Shown: positions 33,955-50,643, counted from the first letter of the stretch. The stretch: DNA of 64,000 nt from Silene latifolia (GCF_048544455.1 NC_133537.1:64486134-64550133); one strand, 5' to 3'. Notes: a model not told the origin generated them from the sequence alone. Made by a program: numbers and translations.

Positions 33955-36900
33955 GTGATGGTGAAAGAAAACAATCAATGGTATCTTGACAGTGGATGCT
34001 CAAGACACATGACTGGAGATAAGAATCTGTTTCTTTCACTCAAGCCGTTCAACGGAGGAAAGGTGACGTTCGGATACAACAAAAAGGGAAAAGTGATCGG
34101 CGTTAGTAAAATCGGAATTTCAAAATCACACGCGATTAGTGATGTCTATCTAGTGGATGGTCTAAAGCATAACTTGCTTAGCATATCTCAACTATGTGAC
34201 AAAGGTAACAAAGTTGTTTTTTATACTGATGGTTGTCGCATTATTATTGAAGGAACTAGCAATGTTATCCTAGAAGGCCACAGGAAAAGGAATGTATATA
34301 TGGTAGATTTAAATGCTGTGCCTACTAACTCTTTTTCATGCATGAAAGTTACACTTGATGATCCCTGTTTGTGGCATAAATGGTTTGGTCACATTAGCTC
34401 ACTAACCTTAAACAAACTCATGAAGTGGGACTTGATTGAGGGGTTACCTAAGATCAAGTTCGACCAAGAAAATATGTGTGACACGTGTGCTAGATTCAAA
34501 CAAGTAAGATATTCATTCAAACCTAAAAGAGTAGTAAGCACAAATCAAGCCTTGGAACTAGTACACATGGATCTTTGTGGTCCTATGAAGGTAAGAAGTC
34601 GAGGAGGATCCAGGTATGTCTTTGTCCTCGTAGATGACTACTCAAGGTATGTATGGCCTATCTTTATTCATTCAAAAGATGAAACATTTGATGAATTTGA
34701 CTATCTTATGAAACATGTTCAAAATAAATATAAGAATAATCTTGTATCTATTCGTACGGATCATGACACTGAATTTGATAACCAAGCCTTTATAGAATAT
34801 TGTAGAGTTAATGGTGTAGGACATAAATTTTATGCACCAAGAACTCCTCAACAAAATGGTGTCGTTGAACGTATGAATAGAACACTGGAAGATATGGCTC
34901 GTACAATGCTTCTGTGTAGTGGTCTACCTCGTAACTTTTGGGCTGAAGCCATTAGTACTTCTTTTTATATCCATATTCGTGCTATGATTAGACCTATTCT
35001 TAAGAAAACCCCCTATGAACTCCTTAGAGGTCGCAAACCTAATATCTCCCATTCGTTGTTTTGGGAGTAAATGTTTCGTTCACAATAATGGTAAAAATAG
35101 GTTAAGCAAATTCGACCCTAGGAGTGATGAGGCGATTTTCATAGGATACTCGGATCATAGCAAGGCTTACAAAGTCTTCAATAAGAGAACTCTCTGTATT
35201 GAAGAAAGTGTCCACGTTATTTTTGATGAAGATAACGTGTTTGATAAGCCTTTACAGGACGAGGAAGAAGACTTGGACGAGCCTGACTTTCGTCTTTCTA
35301 GAGACGATCCCCCGGAATTAGAATTGGAGGACAATGAGATTGAAGGAACAAGTGATGAACTTGATCGTTCCTCAAAAGATAAAAAGGAGAAAACCAAAGT
35401 TATAGTTGATGATACTATAATATTGACTCAAAATAAGAACTCCCGACCTAATGTTATAGGTGATGTTACTATAACATTGAATCCAAATCAAGGTATAGAG
35501 TCCAAAGTTATAAACGACTCTACTACAATACCTGGATTGGATTCAGGGGGAACTTCCTCCAATTCTGAGCAAAATGAAGTTGGGTCGAGCTCAAATAATG
35601 ATGAAGAGCCAAGTACCTCAACCAAATGGAAATACAAGAGCTCACACCCAATGGACAATATTCTTAGAAATATTAAGAAGGGTGTTCAAACAAGATGATC
35701 CCTGAATAACTTCTGCTCATTCTACTCATTCCTATCCATGATCAAACCAACAAACATCAATGAAGCTCTTGCAGAATCAAATTAGATTATAGCCATGCAA
35801 GAAGAACTTCAACAGTTTGAACGAAATAAGGTTTGACACTTAGTTCCTAGACCTAAGGATTGATCTGTCATTGGAACAAGATTGGTTTTTAGGAACAAAC
35901 TAGATGATGCCGGAGTCATTATCAAAAATAAAGCAATATTAGTGGTTCAAGGTTATAATCAACAAGAAGGGATAGATTACGACGAGACTTTCGCACCTGT
36001 TGCCCGTCTTGAAGCTATTAGACTTCTAATAACATTTGTGGCTCATAAAGGGATGAAGCTCTTCCAGATGGATGTCAAGACAGCATTTCTAAATGGGTAT
36101 CTACCGGAAGAAGTCTTCGTAGAACAACCCCCTGGATTTAAGGATAGAAAATTTGAGGACCATGTCTTCAAATTAGATAAGGCTCTCTACGGATTAAAGC
36201 AAGCACCAAGGGCCTGGTATGACAGATTGTCAAAATTTCTACTTGACAGTTGATTTAAGAGAGGATCTGTCGATAAAACCCTATTCCTAAAATTCGGGGG
36301 TACTGACCTTTTGGTTGTTCAAATCTACGTCGACGATATTATTTTTGGATCTACCAACCGCGGTCTATGTAAGTATTTTTCGGAGTTGATGACTTCCGAA
36401 TTCGAGATGAGTATGATGGGAGAATTGAAATTCTTCCTAGGTCTACAAAATCAACAAACTGAGGAAGCCATTAAAATTCATCAACAAAAATATATCAAGG
36501 AATTGATTCGAAAGTTCGGTATGGAAAATTCCCATGCTATGTCTACTCCAATGGTCGCAGACAAGAAGTTAACTTTAGATGAAGACGGTAAGTCAGTTGA
36601 TGAAACAACTTACCGAGGTATGATTGGGTCATTGTTATATTTGACTGCAAGTAGACCAGATATCATGTTTAGCGTATGCGTTAGTGCGAGATATCAATCA
36701 TCACCCAAAGAATCGCATATGATGGCCGTAAAAAGAATTTTACGATATCTTATCGGCACGGCTAAACTTTATTTATGGTATCCGTTGGAATGCAATTTCG
36801 ACCTTGTCGGATATTCAAATGCCGATTACGCAGGATGTTCTCTAGACAGGAAAAGTACGTCAGGCGTTGCCACGTTCGTTGGACCTTGCATTATTACGTG

Positions 36901-37270
36901 GGGTTCAAAGAAGCAGAATTCAATTGCCCTTTCAACAGCTGAAGCCGAGTATATCGCTGCAGGATTGGTATGTACTCAATTATTATGACTTAAGCAACAA
37001 TTACGTGATTATGGTGTAGATGTAGGTTGTATTCCTATTTTATGAGATAATACGAGTGCTATTATTATTTCTAAAAACCCCGCGCAGCACTCGCGTACCA
37101 AGCACATTGAAATTAGACACCATTTTATACGTGACCATGTTGAAAAAGGGAATATAAAACTTGAATTTTGTAGTACTGAAAAACAATGGGAAGACATTTT
37201 GACAAAGCCTTTAGCTAGAGAACGTTTTGAGACTTTACGGTTGGAAATTGGTTTAATCAGTGGCACCTAA
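33955..37270 (+). pseudogene. pol: pol of SIRE element C (protease, integrase, RT, RNase H)
   Basis: Protease active site is WYLDSGCSRHMTGD (about 33976). Integrase has zinc residues LWHKWFGH and MCDTC, then catalytic D (HMDLCGP), D (RTDHDTEF) and E (GVVERMNRT). A frameshift near 35040 leads to the 35015-35698 block with an acidic linker. RT reads [27 protein letters not shown] and active site IYVDDIIFGS (about 36325). RNase H has VGYSNADYAG (the usual first Asp is Asn), LSTAEAEYIAA and DNTSAI. The end is TAA 37268. From 35015 on one frame is kept, with stops at TGA 35696, TAG about 35783, two TGA near 35834-35870, TGA 36251, TGA about 36986 and TGA about 37043; most sit where Trp, Arg or Gly is expected. 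Confidence 0.92.
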
Positions 37271-38369
37271 ACTATCATAATTATTTCCTAACTGAATGAC
37301 TGACTAGTTAAGACGGGATTATATGACTGTGTCTCTATTTTCCGTTGCAAGTACATTCCTATATAGTATTTTATTATTTTATGAGAATATTCCGTTTGCT
37401 AGTCTATTATATTTTGTGTTGTATACAAACTATAACTCTTGTTCATCACATATACATTCTAAGGTTTAGAGCTTCATAAACCAATGACATTCATGATTGG
37501 TTTCATTTAGGATGTGAGTAGTACTCCTTACATGGCATGTAACATCAAATTGCATAAGCATGAAATTTGTCTCTTATTACCTGTATACACTCGGGTTTGT
37601 GGTGGTGACACGTGTAGAGAGGCGACCCTTCCTTTACGTTTTACCTACTAACCTCACATTAGCCAAATTTGCCTTGTTTTGACATATTTATTCTACTACA
37701 TTCCATATGGCCTACCCTTGTCAAGCTAGTCTTGTTGGTAAGTTTGGAAGTCCTGTTGTGGTCAATTTTGTTGCTTTTGTGATGGATATTGGAAGGAAGA
37801 AGAAAAAGATAGAATGAAAAGAAAAAAAAAGAGAGAGAAAAAAAAAGGAAAAAAATGATACTATAAAAGATGGAAAGGCAAAAATCTCTTATTACTCCTA
37901 TTCTTATCATTCCATATTACTTAAGGAGAAGAACTTGTTGATGTGAGTGAGTTTGTGCCATACTTGGCATGGTGTATCATCTGTTATGTTGGGTTGGAAA
38001 GTGGAATATGGTTACTTTTGGTCGTGATCGGTGCTAGCTTGGCTTTTACCTCCACATATCCAAATTATTTTACCCTTCTTACCCAATTACCTCACCTCAC
38101 ATTACATTGTAAGTCCTCGGCATGTGTTTTGGACCTCGATTGGTTGGAGTGTATATGTACGGTTACTAGAGATATCTATCATGTTAGATTGCATGCATGC
38201 TTCTGTAGGTCGTAGTTAGGTGAGTGACTGCTTCCCTTCTCTCCTACAAAATCTGTACTAAACTTGGTTTGTATTACACACTTTATATTTAGAGCTTGCT
38301 TATGTTGATATTGTTCTTATGCTATAATGTATGCTTTGGTTAATATATATTTATTGCCTCGGTTGATAT
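37271..38369 (+). other. 3' non-coding region of SIRE element C, left part
   Basis: No recognised gene is present. The region holds a 60-base purine-only-like tract (about 37795-37860; pyrimidines on minus). A 90-codon hydrophobic open frame at 37943-38215 has no start context or domain that I recognise. The solo LTR starts at 38370 after the duplicated gatat (38365-38369). Confidence 0.5.
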
Positions 38370-41089
38370 TGTGACACCCTTATACATAGCGTTAAATAAA
38401 TACGTAAATTCTACAGAAAAACTGACAGGATATGTTTGTAATTGGTTCAACTAGATAAAACCTGTAATTTTTAAAACTTTCCTAAACCAATCACAAACAT
38501 TTCCAACTTAAGAGTGCCCAAAACCTGCAAATGCTAACAAACTAATTTACATAACATAACTAAAGACACGGGGATATAGTGATACAAACCAAAATAGAAG
38601 AGGGAGACATATGTCCCTTCAAAATATATACACAACCAAAAGTTTAAAGGTTTCTACAAAATATAACCAAACTAAGTCCAAGGTTCTTTTGCTCACTAGC
38701 TCGTCTGTATACCCCATTTAATCATCTTCAACCTGTCAATCGCATTTTATACAAACACGAAAGCCACAATTCAGTGGGGAGTAACTTCGAGTCCTCCCAG
38801 CCACGAAATGTCATATTTAATGTAACATGTAATGTAACATGTAAACAACATGATAAATAATTCAATTATCAAGTATTCTAACATATGAACACTAAACTGA
38901 CCAAATTAAACTATCATGTGAAACATATAACAAGCAGTAATCCAAACTTTATCAATTGTAACCGGCTTACATCTCACCTATTACAATTCATAAAATCACC
39001 ATACAAGAAAGGGCAATATATCAAAGACAGGCATAAGTTCTTAGTACGGTCAATAGTCACTCAGAACTCGAGTCTATACCACGAGGTAGGGAAGGTAATC
39101 GAACCGGTATCTTGGCTCAGAGGTTCTATCAAAACATGGCCAAGACACAACACAACCCTAGCCTAAAATCTGCCTTGAGACCTAGACATGCGGATACACA
39201 CCACCGCACCCAAGACCCACAATTTTTCTAAAACAAAGTGAGTACCTTAAGGAGTCCACCAAAGGGTTGGCTAGTACTTAAGCTGACCACTTACTATCAA
39301 AATAAGTAACGAGGTCATGCCCCAACTTGGATATAATCCCACCAAGTCGGGCACACAAAGGCTATTAAGCGGTGAACATATACTCGTCAAAGACTATAAA
39401 GACCTATCTATGACAAACACAACAACCTGCAAAAAGTATTTAATACCAATACCATTTCTAGCAATATTAACAATATTAAAGGTTTCAGGGAATCTAGGGC
39501 CGTTTCTACAATATAAGAAACTATTAAATTCAACCAACAACACTTGTGAACTAAAACTTAATAAATGGCCTAAAACAAGAAAAAGGCCGATTATCCAATT
39601 CATATAAAATTTCATCCAACCGAATTTTTACCCGCAACCCCGATCTGCGGCAGTGCGGGTTAAATTGCGGTGACCAATCACACAATTGATCGACATCGAT
39701 TGATCAAAGGGACCAAGGCTCGATTTTCGGCATAATCATCCAAACATTACAATTATCGCTATAAAATTCATTTTGAGCCTATTCATTACCATTTCATTTT
39801 ATAACCTATTCTAACATGTGTCAACTACCAAAATAAACATAATTTTTACTATCCACAGAATTTTTACTACTAATATGATTCATTTCAAAAGATTACCCAT
39901 TTGTTACTTATACTAATTATAACATTAATAAACCCGAAATGACAAATAATGCATGAAAAACCGCGAAACAAGCAACGGGTGACCGGGCCAGCCGTGGGCC
40001 TGCACGAACTCTTTGGGCCTCTTGCCGCCACCCCCAACCCTCCATTTCTCCATTTTTGTTCAGTTTAACATCGTCTGAAGCATCAATTAATCATTCCTAT
40101 ACTAATATGTTAACTTAAACTAATAAAAGACATGAATTAGACAAGAAATTAACCCATATTAACATGTGACATAAACTACTCAAACAAAAATCACCAAAAT
40201 CATACAAAAAGCAAAGAATGTGACGATTATTCGTCGAGTAACTCGAAATATGTTACCTTTAGCAACAAAATGAGCAACTAGCACCTTGAACCCAAACCCT
40301 AATCTGCCAACTAACCACTATCTTCAACAATATACGAGTCCCCAAACTCGTCTTCCAAATCTTCACCTAAATAAACAATAAAAACACAATAATAAGTACA
40401 AAAATCGAAATATGCCCAAATTCGTCTTAAATCAACATCAATAAAACTGAAATTAAAACATACTAGGATGTAGATCTTGAAGAGAGGATTCCGAAAATAT
40501 AAATTTTGTGAAATTTGGACTAGAAACGAGTGAGTTATGGTGAAATTAGCTTGGATTTTGTATAAAAATGGTGGTTTATGTTTTGGAATTGTTTAGAAGG
40601 TTCAAGATGATGAAGATAGACAAAGAAAAGAAAAAAAAATCAGAAGGAAAGGGGGAGGGGAGGTGTGCCGCGGGATAGGAGAGGAAGGGACGGGTTGAGA
40701 CGGAAATTTTATGAGTCGGTTTTGGCTCGTTTCGACAATAATTAGAACCGTTTGTCAAATGAAAATTCCGACAAGACCAAAGTTCTTAAACACGAGATTA
40801 CAAGAAAATTGAGTACTCATATGACCCATTTCCAAAATCGTTTGCCCAATTTTCAATAGAGTTGTCATTTTTTTCCCGATATGCCCTTATTTCGAAATAA
40901 AAAGTTTTTACACGGTTTAAACTATTTTTAAACATTTCGAAACTATCAAAATAAATACTTTTCTTCAAAATATAATAAAATTATATTTCTTTGAATTATT
41001 ATTACTTCAAATACATTAATATCAAATTTTACTTGATTAATAAATTACTTCCGCAATATATTAACGGTCCGAAATTACGGGGTGTTACA
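38370..41089 (-). repeat. Solo LTR of a gypsy-type element (2720 bp) inserted in SIRE element C
   Basis: The ends are TGTGACACCC ... GGGGTGTTACA with 5-bp duplication gatat at 38365-38369 and 41090-41094, and no internal region. The minus orientation is preferred because TGTAACACCCCG is the usual start in related LTRs and because a block cagtggggagtaact...tcctcccagcca (38775-38804) is shared in the same orientation with the LTRs of D (55778-55808, 61499-61529). A solo LTR arises by recombination between the two LTRs of a full element. Confidence 0.88.
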
Positions 41090-41094
41090 GATAT

Positions 41095-41354
41095 CATTCT
41101 AGTCGTTTTATGTTTGTTCTCGTCTTTTCGATGACGACAAGAGGGGGAAGAAATGACCATGATTTAGTGTTTGCCTAAGCTTGATCCTTGTCAAGACCTA
41201 TTGTCTCTTAAAGTCCTTAAAGTTTTGGTCTTGTACATAATTGTTTTAATCTTGCGTTGATCTTTATCTATAAAGATGACGGTATTATATTGAGGGGGAA
41301 CTATATACTTAGTCACAATTTTAGGAGACTTGCCATCATCAAAAAGGGGGAATT
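41095..41354 (+). other. 3' end of SIRE element C with repeated PPT-like tracts
   Basis: G-rich tracts occur at about 41141-41151 (agagggggaag), 41291-41300 (tgagggggaac) and at the functional position 41341-41354 directly before the LTR. The first is preceded by a small dyad TCGTC ... GACGA. Confidence 0.6.
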
Positions 41355-43256
41355 TGTTGAACCATATAGAATATATGTTTATGTTTTGATGATGTCAAGA
41401 GTGCTTTATATTTTATATACTCGTTGCGCGTAATTGTTTGTTTAGTCTTTTAGATTAGACTTACTAATCGCAAGCATTAAGGAATTGTGACGGAAGTATG
41501 ATGCGTTTATATTATGATCAAGCCCTCAATCAAGGATCAAGATATTACAAGATATTGAAGAACTATCCAAGCATTCATGAGAAGATGAAGCTCATTTAAA
41601 GATTGATCAAGCTTGAATAATGAAGTAGCCTACACTCGAAGATCTCCTAACGAAGATTAGAATAGCGTACGTGATTATCTCGTAATGGTAACGTAAGAAT
41701 GGACTTCTTACATTGGTAAAGTTATGGCCTCACAGCTATAACATTACTTGTATAAGAGCTCAATGTTATAGCTCTTCTACTATAACATTGAGATGTGAAG
41801 TTTATAAAATACACGACAAAATAGTTTATAAATTGTTTTTGGAAAACCGTTTTAAATGTTTTAGCAAAAAGTATTTATTTTACAAGGAAGCCCATATTCA
41901 TATTAAGCTTGATTTTATTTTAAACCTATAATTAGTAGTCATGTTGAATCAACTTATGAGTTGAGTCATAATACTAATTAGGGTTTCTAATATCATACAC
42001 TCTTAAACCCTAAATCTAACCTAATATCAAGCTAGGGTTTTCACGAAAAACAAGGCATATGAGCCGTGTTGATTTCGTGTAAGCTTAAGAATATAAGTTG
42101 ATCTTTGTTAAGATTTTATTCTCTAGAATTATCTTAACATATCTTTTATATTTAACTTGATATAGTTATATATGATAAGGATATTTTTGTTAAAGAAAAT
42201 CTTATCATATTTTAAGATTTAAGGAAAAGATAATAGGAGAATAATTGATAAAATTATCTTTTGGTTATTCTCTATTATTTCCTAAAGATTTTAAGGAAAG
42301 AAATAATAAGATACGATTTGTTTACATATCTTATATTTCGGCTATTTAGGGTTTAAGGAAAATATATTAAGTATATATTTGATTGGATTATCTTAAAATT
42401 ATCCTATATCTTTTCTAAGATATTGCTTAAATAAAATAAGGAAAGTTGTTATGATTTTTCCTTATTATCATTTGGCATATCTAGGCATTAAGGAAAGAAT
42501 ATTTGGTGAATATATGATAAGATAATCTACTAACAACTTATATCTTTTCCTAAGATTTTATGGATAAAAATTATAAGATATGATTCTATTTCCATATCTT
42601 ATTATTTCGGCCTCTAAGGTTTTGAGAAAACCGAGTGCCATGGTTCCTCCTTTTCTATAAATACTCTACTCTTTGCTACATTCAAAAGTAAGACCTTTGA
42701 GCATAACTTTCATTTATTTTCAAAAAGCAAAAACCGTGTTTTAGAGCAAAAACCGTTTTGATATTTTTCGAAAAAGGTCGTGTGATTTATAAACTTGTGC
42801 ATTCGTTCTTATTGTTATCGTTATAAGATAATAGTGCTTTAATTGATTTCTTACTCGTTCATTAACGTGAACTTTTAGTAGAATCATTAAGTGCTTTCTT
42901 ATTAGCGTAAGTTAGTCACTCGAGTATTTAACGGTACTCATTGAGTTACAGCTAGAGTTAGTTGTACGAGTTGGGTTAGTAAATTTGTAATCCGTAGAAA
43001 GGTACTAAATTTATTAATCGAGAATAGTGGACGTAGGTTTCGATTTGTGAAACTGAACCACTTCAAAACCCGTGTGTCTCCTTCTCTTTCGTTCGTTTGT
43101 TTACTTTGTTCTTACTTGATCATTAGTTAATTAGTTAAAGTTTAATCAATAAACTTTAAGTAATTAATTATATTCATACAATCAAAGAAGTTTTAAAAAG
43201 TTTTAAATCCTCATTCCCCCCCCCCCCTTCAGTATTTTGGATCGATAGACTCTTTA
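41355..43256 (+). repeat. 3' LTR of SIRE element C
   Basis: Same sequence as 29554-31454 with scattered substitutions. The last dinucleotide is TA in place of CA. Near the end a C run is expanded to about 12-13 bases (43216-43228) versus 6 in the other LTR. Confidence 0.95.
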
Positions 43257-43261
43257 GCGGC

Positions 43262-44045
43262 AACCAGTCGGGCCACAAGAGGGGCAATCAGGGTCAGTCT
43301 AAGGCTTTTTCTGGAGGGTCTGGGTATGCAGGGGGATCTCGAGCTTGGGGAAGAGGCGCCGGTCAGGGTAATAGTGATAACTCCAACCTTACGTGCTTCA
43401 GTTGTGGTGGAGTGGGTCATAAGAGGCATGAGTGCACCAGTGCTACAGGAGGAGGAGGCTTTCCGGGGATTTATCAGGGGAACTTTTCTCGGCTTTGAGC
43501 CAAAGCTTTGCTAGCAACATGCCATATGGGTCGTGGGACAATCATGGAGGGAAGAACAACAATAATGGCGGCTTCAACCGCAACAATGGAGGGTCTATCA
43601 GCGCCCGAACAACAGTGTGACTCAGAACACGGCAGCTAAGCCGACTACTTCGACTACCACAGTCCAGGGTGGAGGTCAGAAAAGAAGTGGGAAGCTCTTT
43701 ATGATGGGCAAGCAGAAGGCAGAGAACGATGCTCATGTGGTTACCGGTACCTTTCTTGTCCATAATACACTATCTTTCGTTCTGTTTGATTCGGGGGCAA
43801 CCCACTCTTTTCTGTCTAAGACTCATGTCTTAGTGATGGGTTTGGGAGAGTATGAACTTGTAAAATATATTATGTTTATACCTTCTGGGGAGTCGGTGTC
43901 TTGTTCTAAGTTCTATAGAGATGTGTGCGTGTTGGTGGGGGAGGTAGACTTACCGGTCAACCTATTAGATTTTTCTATGGATGGGTTTGAGGTCATCGTC
44001 GGGATGGAGTACTGGTTGGGCAAGTATGATGCTAAGATAGATTGA
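43262..44045 (+). pseudogene. pol: Tekay gag C-terminus and protease (copy E2)
   Basis: This continues gag directly after element C. The nucleocapsid knuckle CFSCGGVGHKRHEC is at 43393-43434. After a frameshift, the block open from 43617 holds the retropepsin-like aspartic protease with active site LFDSGATHSFLS (about 43780-43815) and the later IVGMEYWL motif. The frame ends at TGA 44043 with a second stop two codons on, then continues in the same frame into RT. The protease would cut the Gag-Pol precursor. Confidence 0.85.
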
Positions 44046-45979
44046 AGATAAAAGAGAGTGTCTTTAAAGGGTCCTAAGGGAATCAAGGTATCATATAAGG
44101 GGTTTGTGGTGAGACCAATGTGTAAGTTTATCGCAGTGATGACTTTAAAGTCATGTTTGAGAAAGAAGTGTCCCTTGAATCTTTGCCAAGTGAGAGATAT
44201 GCGTGTGGAGGAGCCGTTGGCGTCTGATATACCTGTGGTTGGGGAGTTTAGTGATGTTTTTCTAGATGAGATACCGGGGTTACCACCTAAGAGAGATATC
44301 GACTTCAATGTTGAGCTCAAACTGGGGACATGGCCTATATCTAAAGCACCGTACCGTATGGGGCCTAAAGAGTTGGAAGAGTTGAAGAAGCAGCTGAATG
44401 ACCTGTTAGATAAAGGGTATATTCGGCCTACTGTGTCACCGTGGGGAGCACCAGTGTTGTTTGTGAAAAAGAAAGACAGGAGCATGAGGCTATGCATCGA
44501 CTATTTGGAGCTGAATCTTGTAACGACGAAGAACGAGTATCCTTTGCCAAGGATTGATGATCTTTTTGACCAGCTGAGTGGCGCAGGAGTGTTTTCTAAG
44601 ATCGACTTGAGATCGGGTTATCACCAGTTGAGGACAGAAGATGAGGATATTCCTAAGATAGCTTTTCGGTCCCGATATGGTCACTATGAGTATGTAGTGA
44701 TGCCTTTTGGGTTGACGAATGCACCAGCAGTTTTCATGGACCTTATGAATGGATTTTCAGCCCGTTCTTGGATAGGTTTGTGGTTGTCTTCATTGATGAC
44801 GTCTTGGTCTACTCTAAGACTAAGGGGGAGCATGAGGAGCATCTGAGGTTAGTTCTACAGACTTTGCGAGATAATCAGTTATATGCCAAGCTATCTAAGT
44901 GCGAGTTTTGGTTAGAGAAAGTGGCTTTTTTGGGTCATGTGATATCTAAGGAGGGTGTGTCAGTGGATCCTAGCAAGATTGAGGCAGTGACTAAGTGGGA
45001 ATCACTGAAGAATGTTGCTGAGATTCGGAGTTTCTTGGGTTTAGTTGGCTACTACCGGAGGTTCGTGAAATAATTTTTTAAGGTTGTGAGACCTATGACA
45101 GCGTTGATGCGGAAAGAGACCAGATTTCGCTGGGATGAGAGTTGTGAGACGGCGTTCCAATCCTTAAAGGTGTGTTTGACCACAACTCCTATTCTAGCTC
45201 TACCTGAGGGAAGTGAGAACTTTGAAGTATACACCGATGCTTCAAAGAATGGTTTGGGTTGTGTTCTAATGCAGAATGGGAGAGTTATAGCTTATGCGTC
45301 GAGGTAGCTGAAGCCGTATGAGAAGAACTATCCTACACATGATACGGAGCTGGGTGCAGTTATTTTTGCTCTTAAGATTTGGAGGCACTACCGTTATGGG
45401 CCAACCTTTAAGGCGTTTTCAGATCATAAGAGTCTGAAGTATATCTACACACAGAAAGAGCTGAACATGCGACAGAGGCGATGGATGGAGTTAATTGAGG
45501 ACTATGACATGGAGATCGTCTATCACGAGGGTAAGGCCAATGTTGTGGCAGATGCTTTGAGTATAAAGAGTGTACATTCGTTATGTACAACTATGTCCTT
45601 GTTGAAGCTGAGGGATGAGATGTCCAAGATGGGAATTCATATGACTCGAAAAGGGGATGCCATCGGGGACTTGACGATCGAACCGGACTTGTATGATAAC
45701 ATAAAGAGGAAACAAGAGCTTGATCCAAAGATTCAAGAATAGAATTCAAGGGTAGAGAGTGGCATGGGTTCGAGGTTTTCTATCCACATAGATGGGAGTG
45801 TTCGTTTTGATGGGAGATGGTGTGTTCCTAGTGATGCGGACTTGAAAAGGTTGATAATGACGGAGGCTCATTACACTCCTTATTCAGTTCATCCAGGGGG
45901 TGACAAGCTTTATAAGGACCTAAAAAAAACGTTTTGGTGGCCTAATATGAAGAAAGATGTGGCCGAGTTCGTGGCAAGT
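44046..45979 (+). pseudogene. pol: Tekay reverse transcriptase, RNase H and integrase N-terminus (copy E2)
   Basis: RT runs from VSLKGPKG through [31 protein letters not shown] and [10 protein letters not shown] to a frameshift near 44755. It resumes in one frame with active site FIDDVLVYS (44786 on) and [14 protein letters not shown]. RNase H carries [29 protein letters not shown] and FSDHKSL. The integrase HHCC region starts at TEAHYTPYSVHPGGDK (about 45857). The second frame is kept to 45979 with stops at TAA 45071, TAG about 45305 and TAG 45740. Copia B interrupts the HHCC motif at 45979 after duplicated caagt. RT and RNase H would convert element RNA into double-stranded DNA. Confidence 0.92.
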
Positions 45980-47306
45980 TGTTAGTTACTCCTCTAATGG
46001 TGAACTAATTAACTTCTTAATTATTTGTTCTTTAGATCTAGTGCATGCATAACAAAATAAGAGATTTATAAGAAAAATAATGTCCCTTACATTATTATTT
46101 TCGTATTTATGGGCACAAGTAAGGTCTCCTATCTTCACTTGTTCTTGAGCTATAATGAGTATTAGGATGATCCTCCAAAATCCCAATGTAGAGATTCTCC
46201 TCTTGATTGCACCCATGATTTAACCCTTATCACAACTAAATGATATTTGCTAGATATTTATTTAGTAGTCTACCTCAAAATTGATTACTAATACTCATAT
46301 ATTACACTAATAATATTAGTAATTTTATTGAACAATTTGGATCAAACTTCACAAGTTTTTAGAAGAAAAATTATGAACAAGAGAGAGGTTTTTCATGTTG
46401 CATATTTTAGAGAAAGATAGAGTAAAAATAAGAACAAAATTGATGCTCTCTCTTGTTTACACCAACTGCCAAATGCTCTTCTTGTAGCATTTGTTGGTCT
46501 TCTCAATTTGTCATATGCAATTAGCTTTTTTTTTTTATGTAGGTAGTAGGCTAGGGTGTAAGATATAGAGTGTAGGCATGCATAGTAGTGTCACTATCAT
46601 GCATCGTTTAACACAATTTTGAACAAAAACAAAATGGCATCTATGGCTCTCATATAACCGGCCACATGATGGACTTTTAGTCCATTTTTGCCTTTTGACA
46701 TTTGTCCCACAAATGCTTATAAGTCACATGTTCAATTATCTTACATAATTAATTATTAATGTAATCATTTAACAATTAAATATTAGAATTAATAATATAA
46801 TATACACTCCACTTTTGAGTAGTATACTACCATTATATCAATATATAATGGGTCCTATAATAGCTAGTTAGTTAAATTTACAACCTTTAGTAAACGTAAA
46901 TAACTAATTACCTCTACCTCGAAATGTTTATAAAACCTCAACATAATTTAGTAAATTAACATATTAATTCACTAAATTGAATCTTATTTAATCACATTAA
47001 AATAAGATACATATTTCCTCTCATAAATATAAATTGTTCAATTTTAAGGAATTAATTAACTTGTATCAACATACAACTAATTAACTTTACTGATAAGGGC
47101 ATCATCATTTAGGTGTGACCTTAAGGGTTCAACTAACCACCACCGTCCTACGACAGTAACGTCAAACTCTAGCAAGCCAACGTTACCGATTAATGTTGAT
47201 CACTTAACTATTAAAATGAATCATCCCTTTTGTATTCTTATTATGAGATTTAATTATGATATTAAATCATGTGATCGCACTATTGTTGAGGACACATATT
47301 CCAACA
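45980..47306 (-). repeat. 3' LTR of copia B (1327 bp)
   Basis: On minus it starts TGTTGGAATATGTGTCC and ends GTAACTAACA. It is matched by 53460-54802. Confidence 0.93.

Positions 47307-50643
<3,337 letters not shown>

Larger units (their letters stand above)
29554..43256 (+). mobile_element. SIRE-type Ty1-copia element C (13.7 kb), containing a solo LTR
   Basis: Target duplication gcggc is at 29549-29553 and 43257-43261. LTRs are 29554-31454 (1901 bp) and 41355-43256 (1902 bp), about 97% alike in the stretch compared by eye. PBS TGGTATTAGAGC (31457-31468) fits initiator tRNA-Met. PPT aaaaagggggaatt lies at 41341-41354. The order gag, protease, integrase, RT, RNase H is that of copia. Gag with a long coiled coil, and gag-pol followed by a long 3' region with several ggggga tracts, point to the SIRE/Maximus lineage. 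No env-like gene is recognisable. Several nonsense and frameshift mutations make it inactive. Confidence 0.95.

Noticed and set aside
37943..38215. Hydrophobic 90-codon frame after SIRE pol, considered as an env-like remnant
   Set aside because: No start context, no coiled coil or signal-anchor organisation, and no resemblance to known SIRE env-like proteins that I can recognise.
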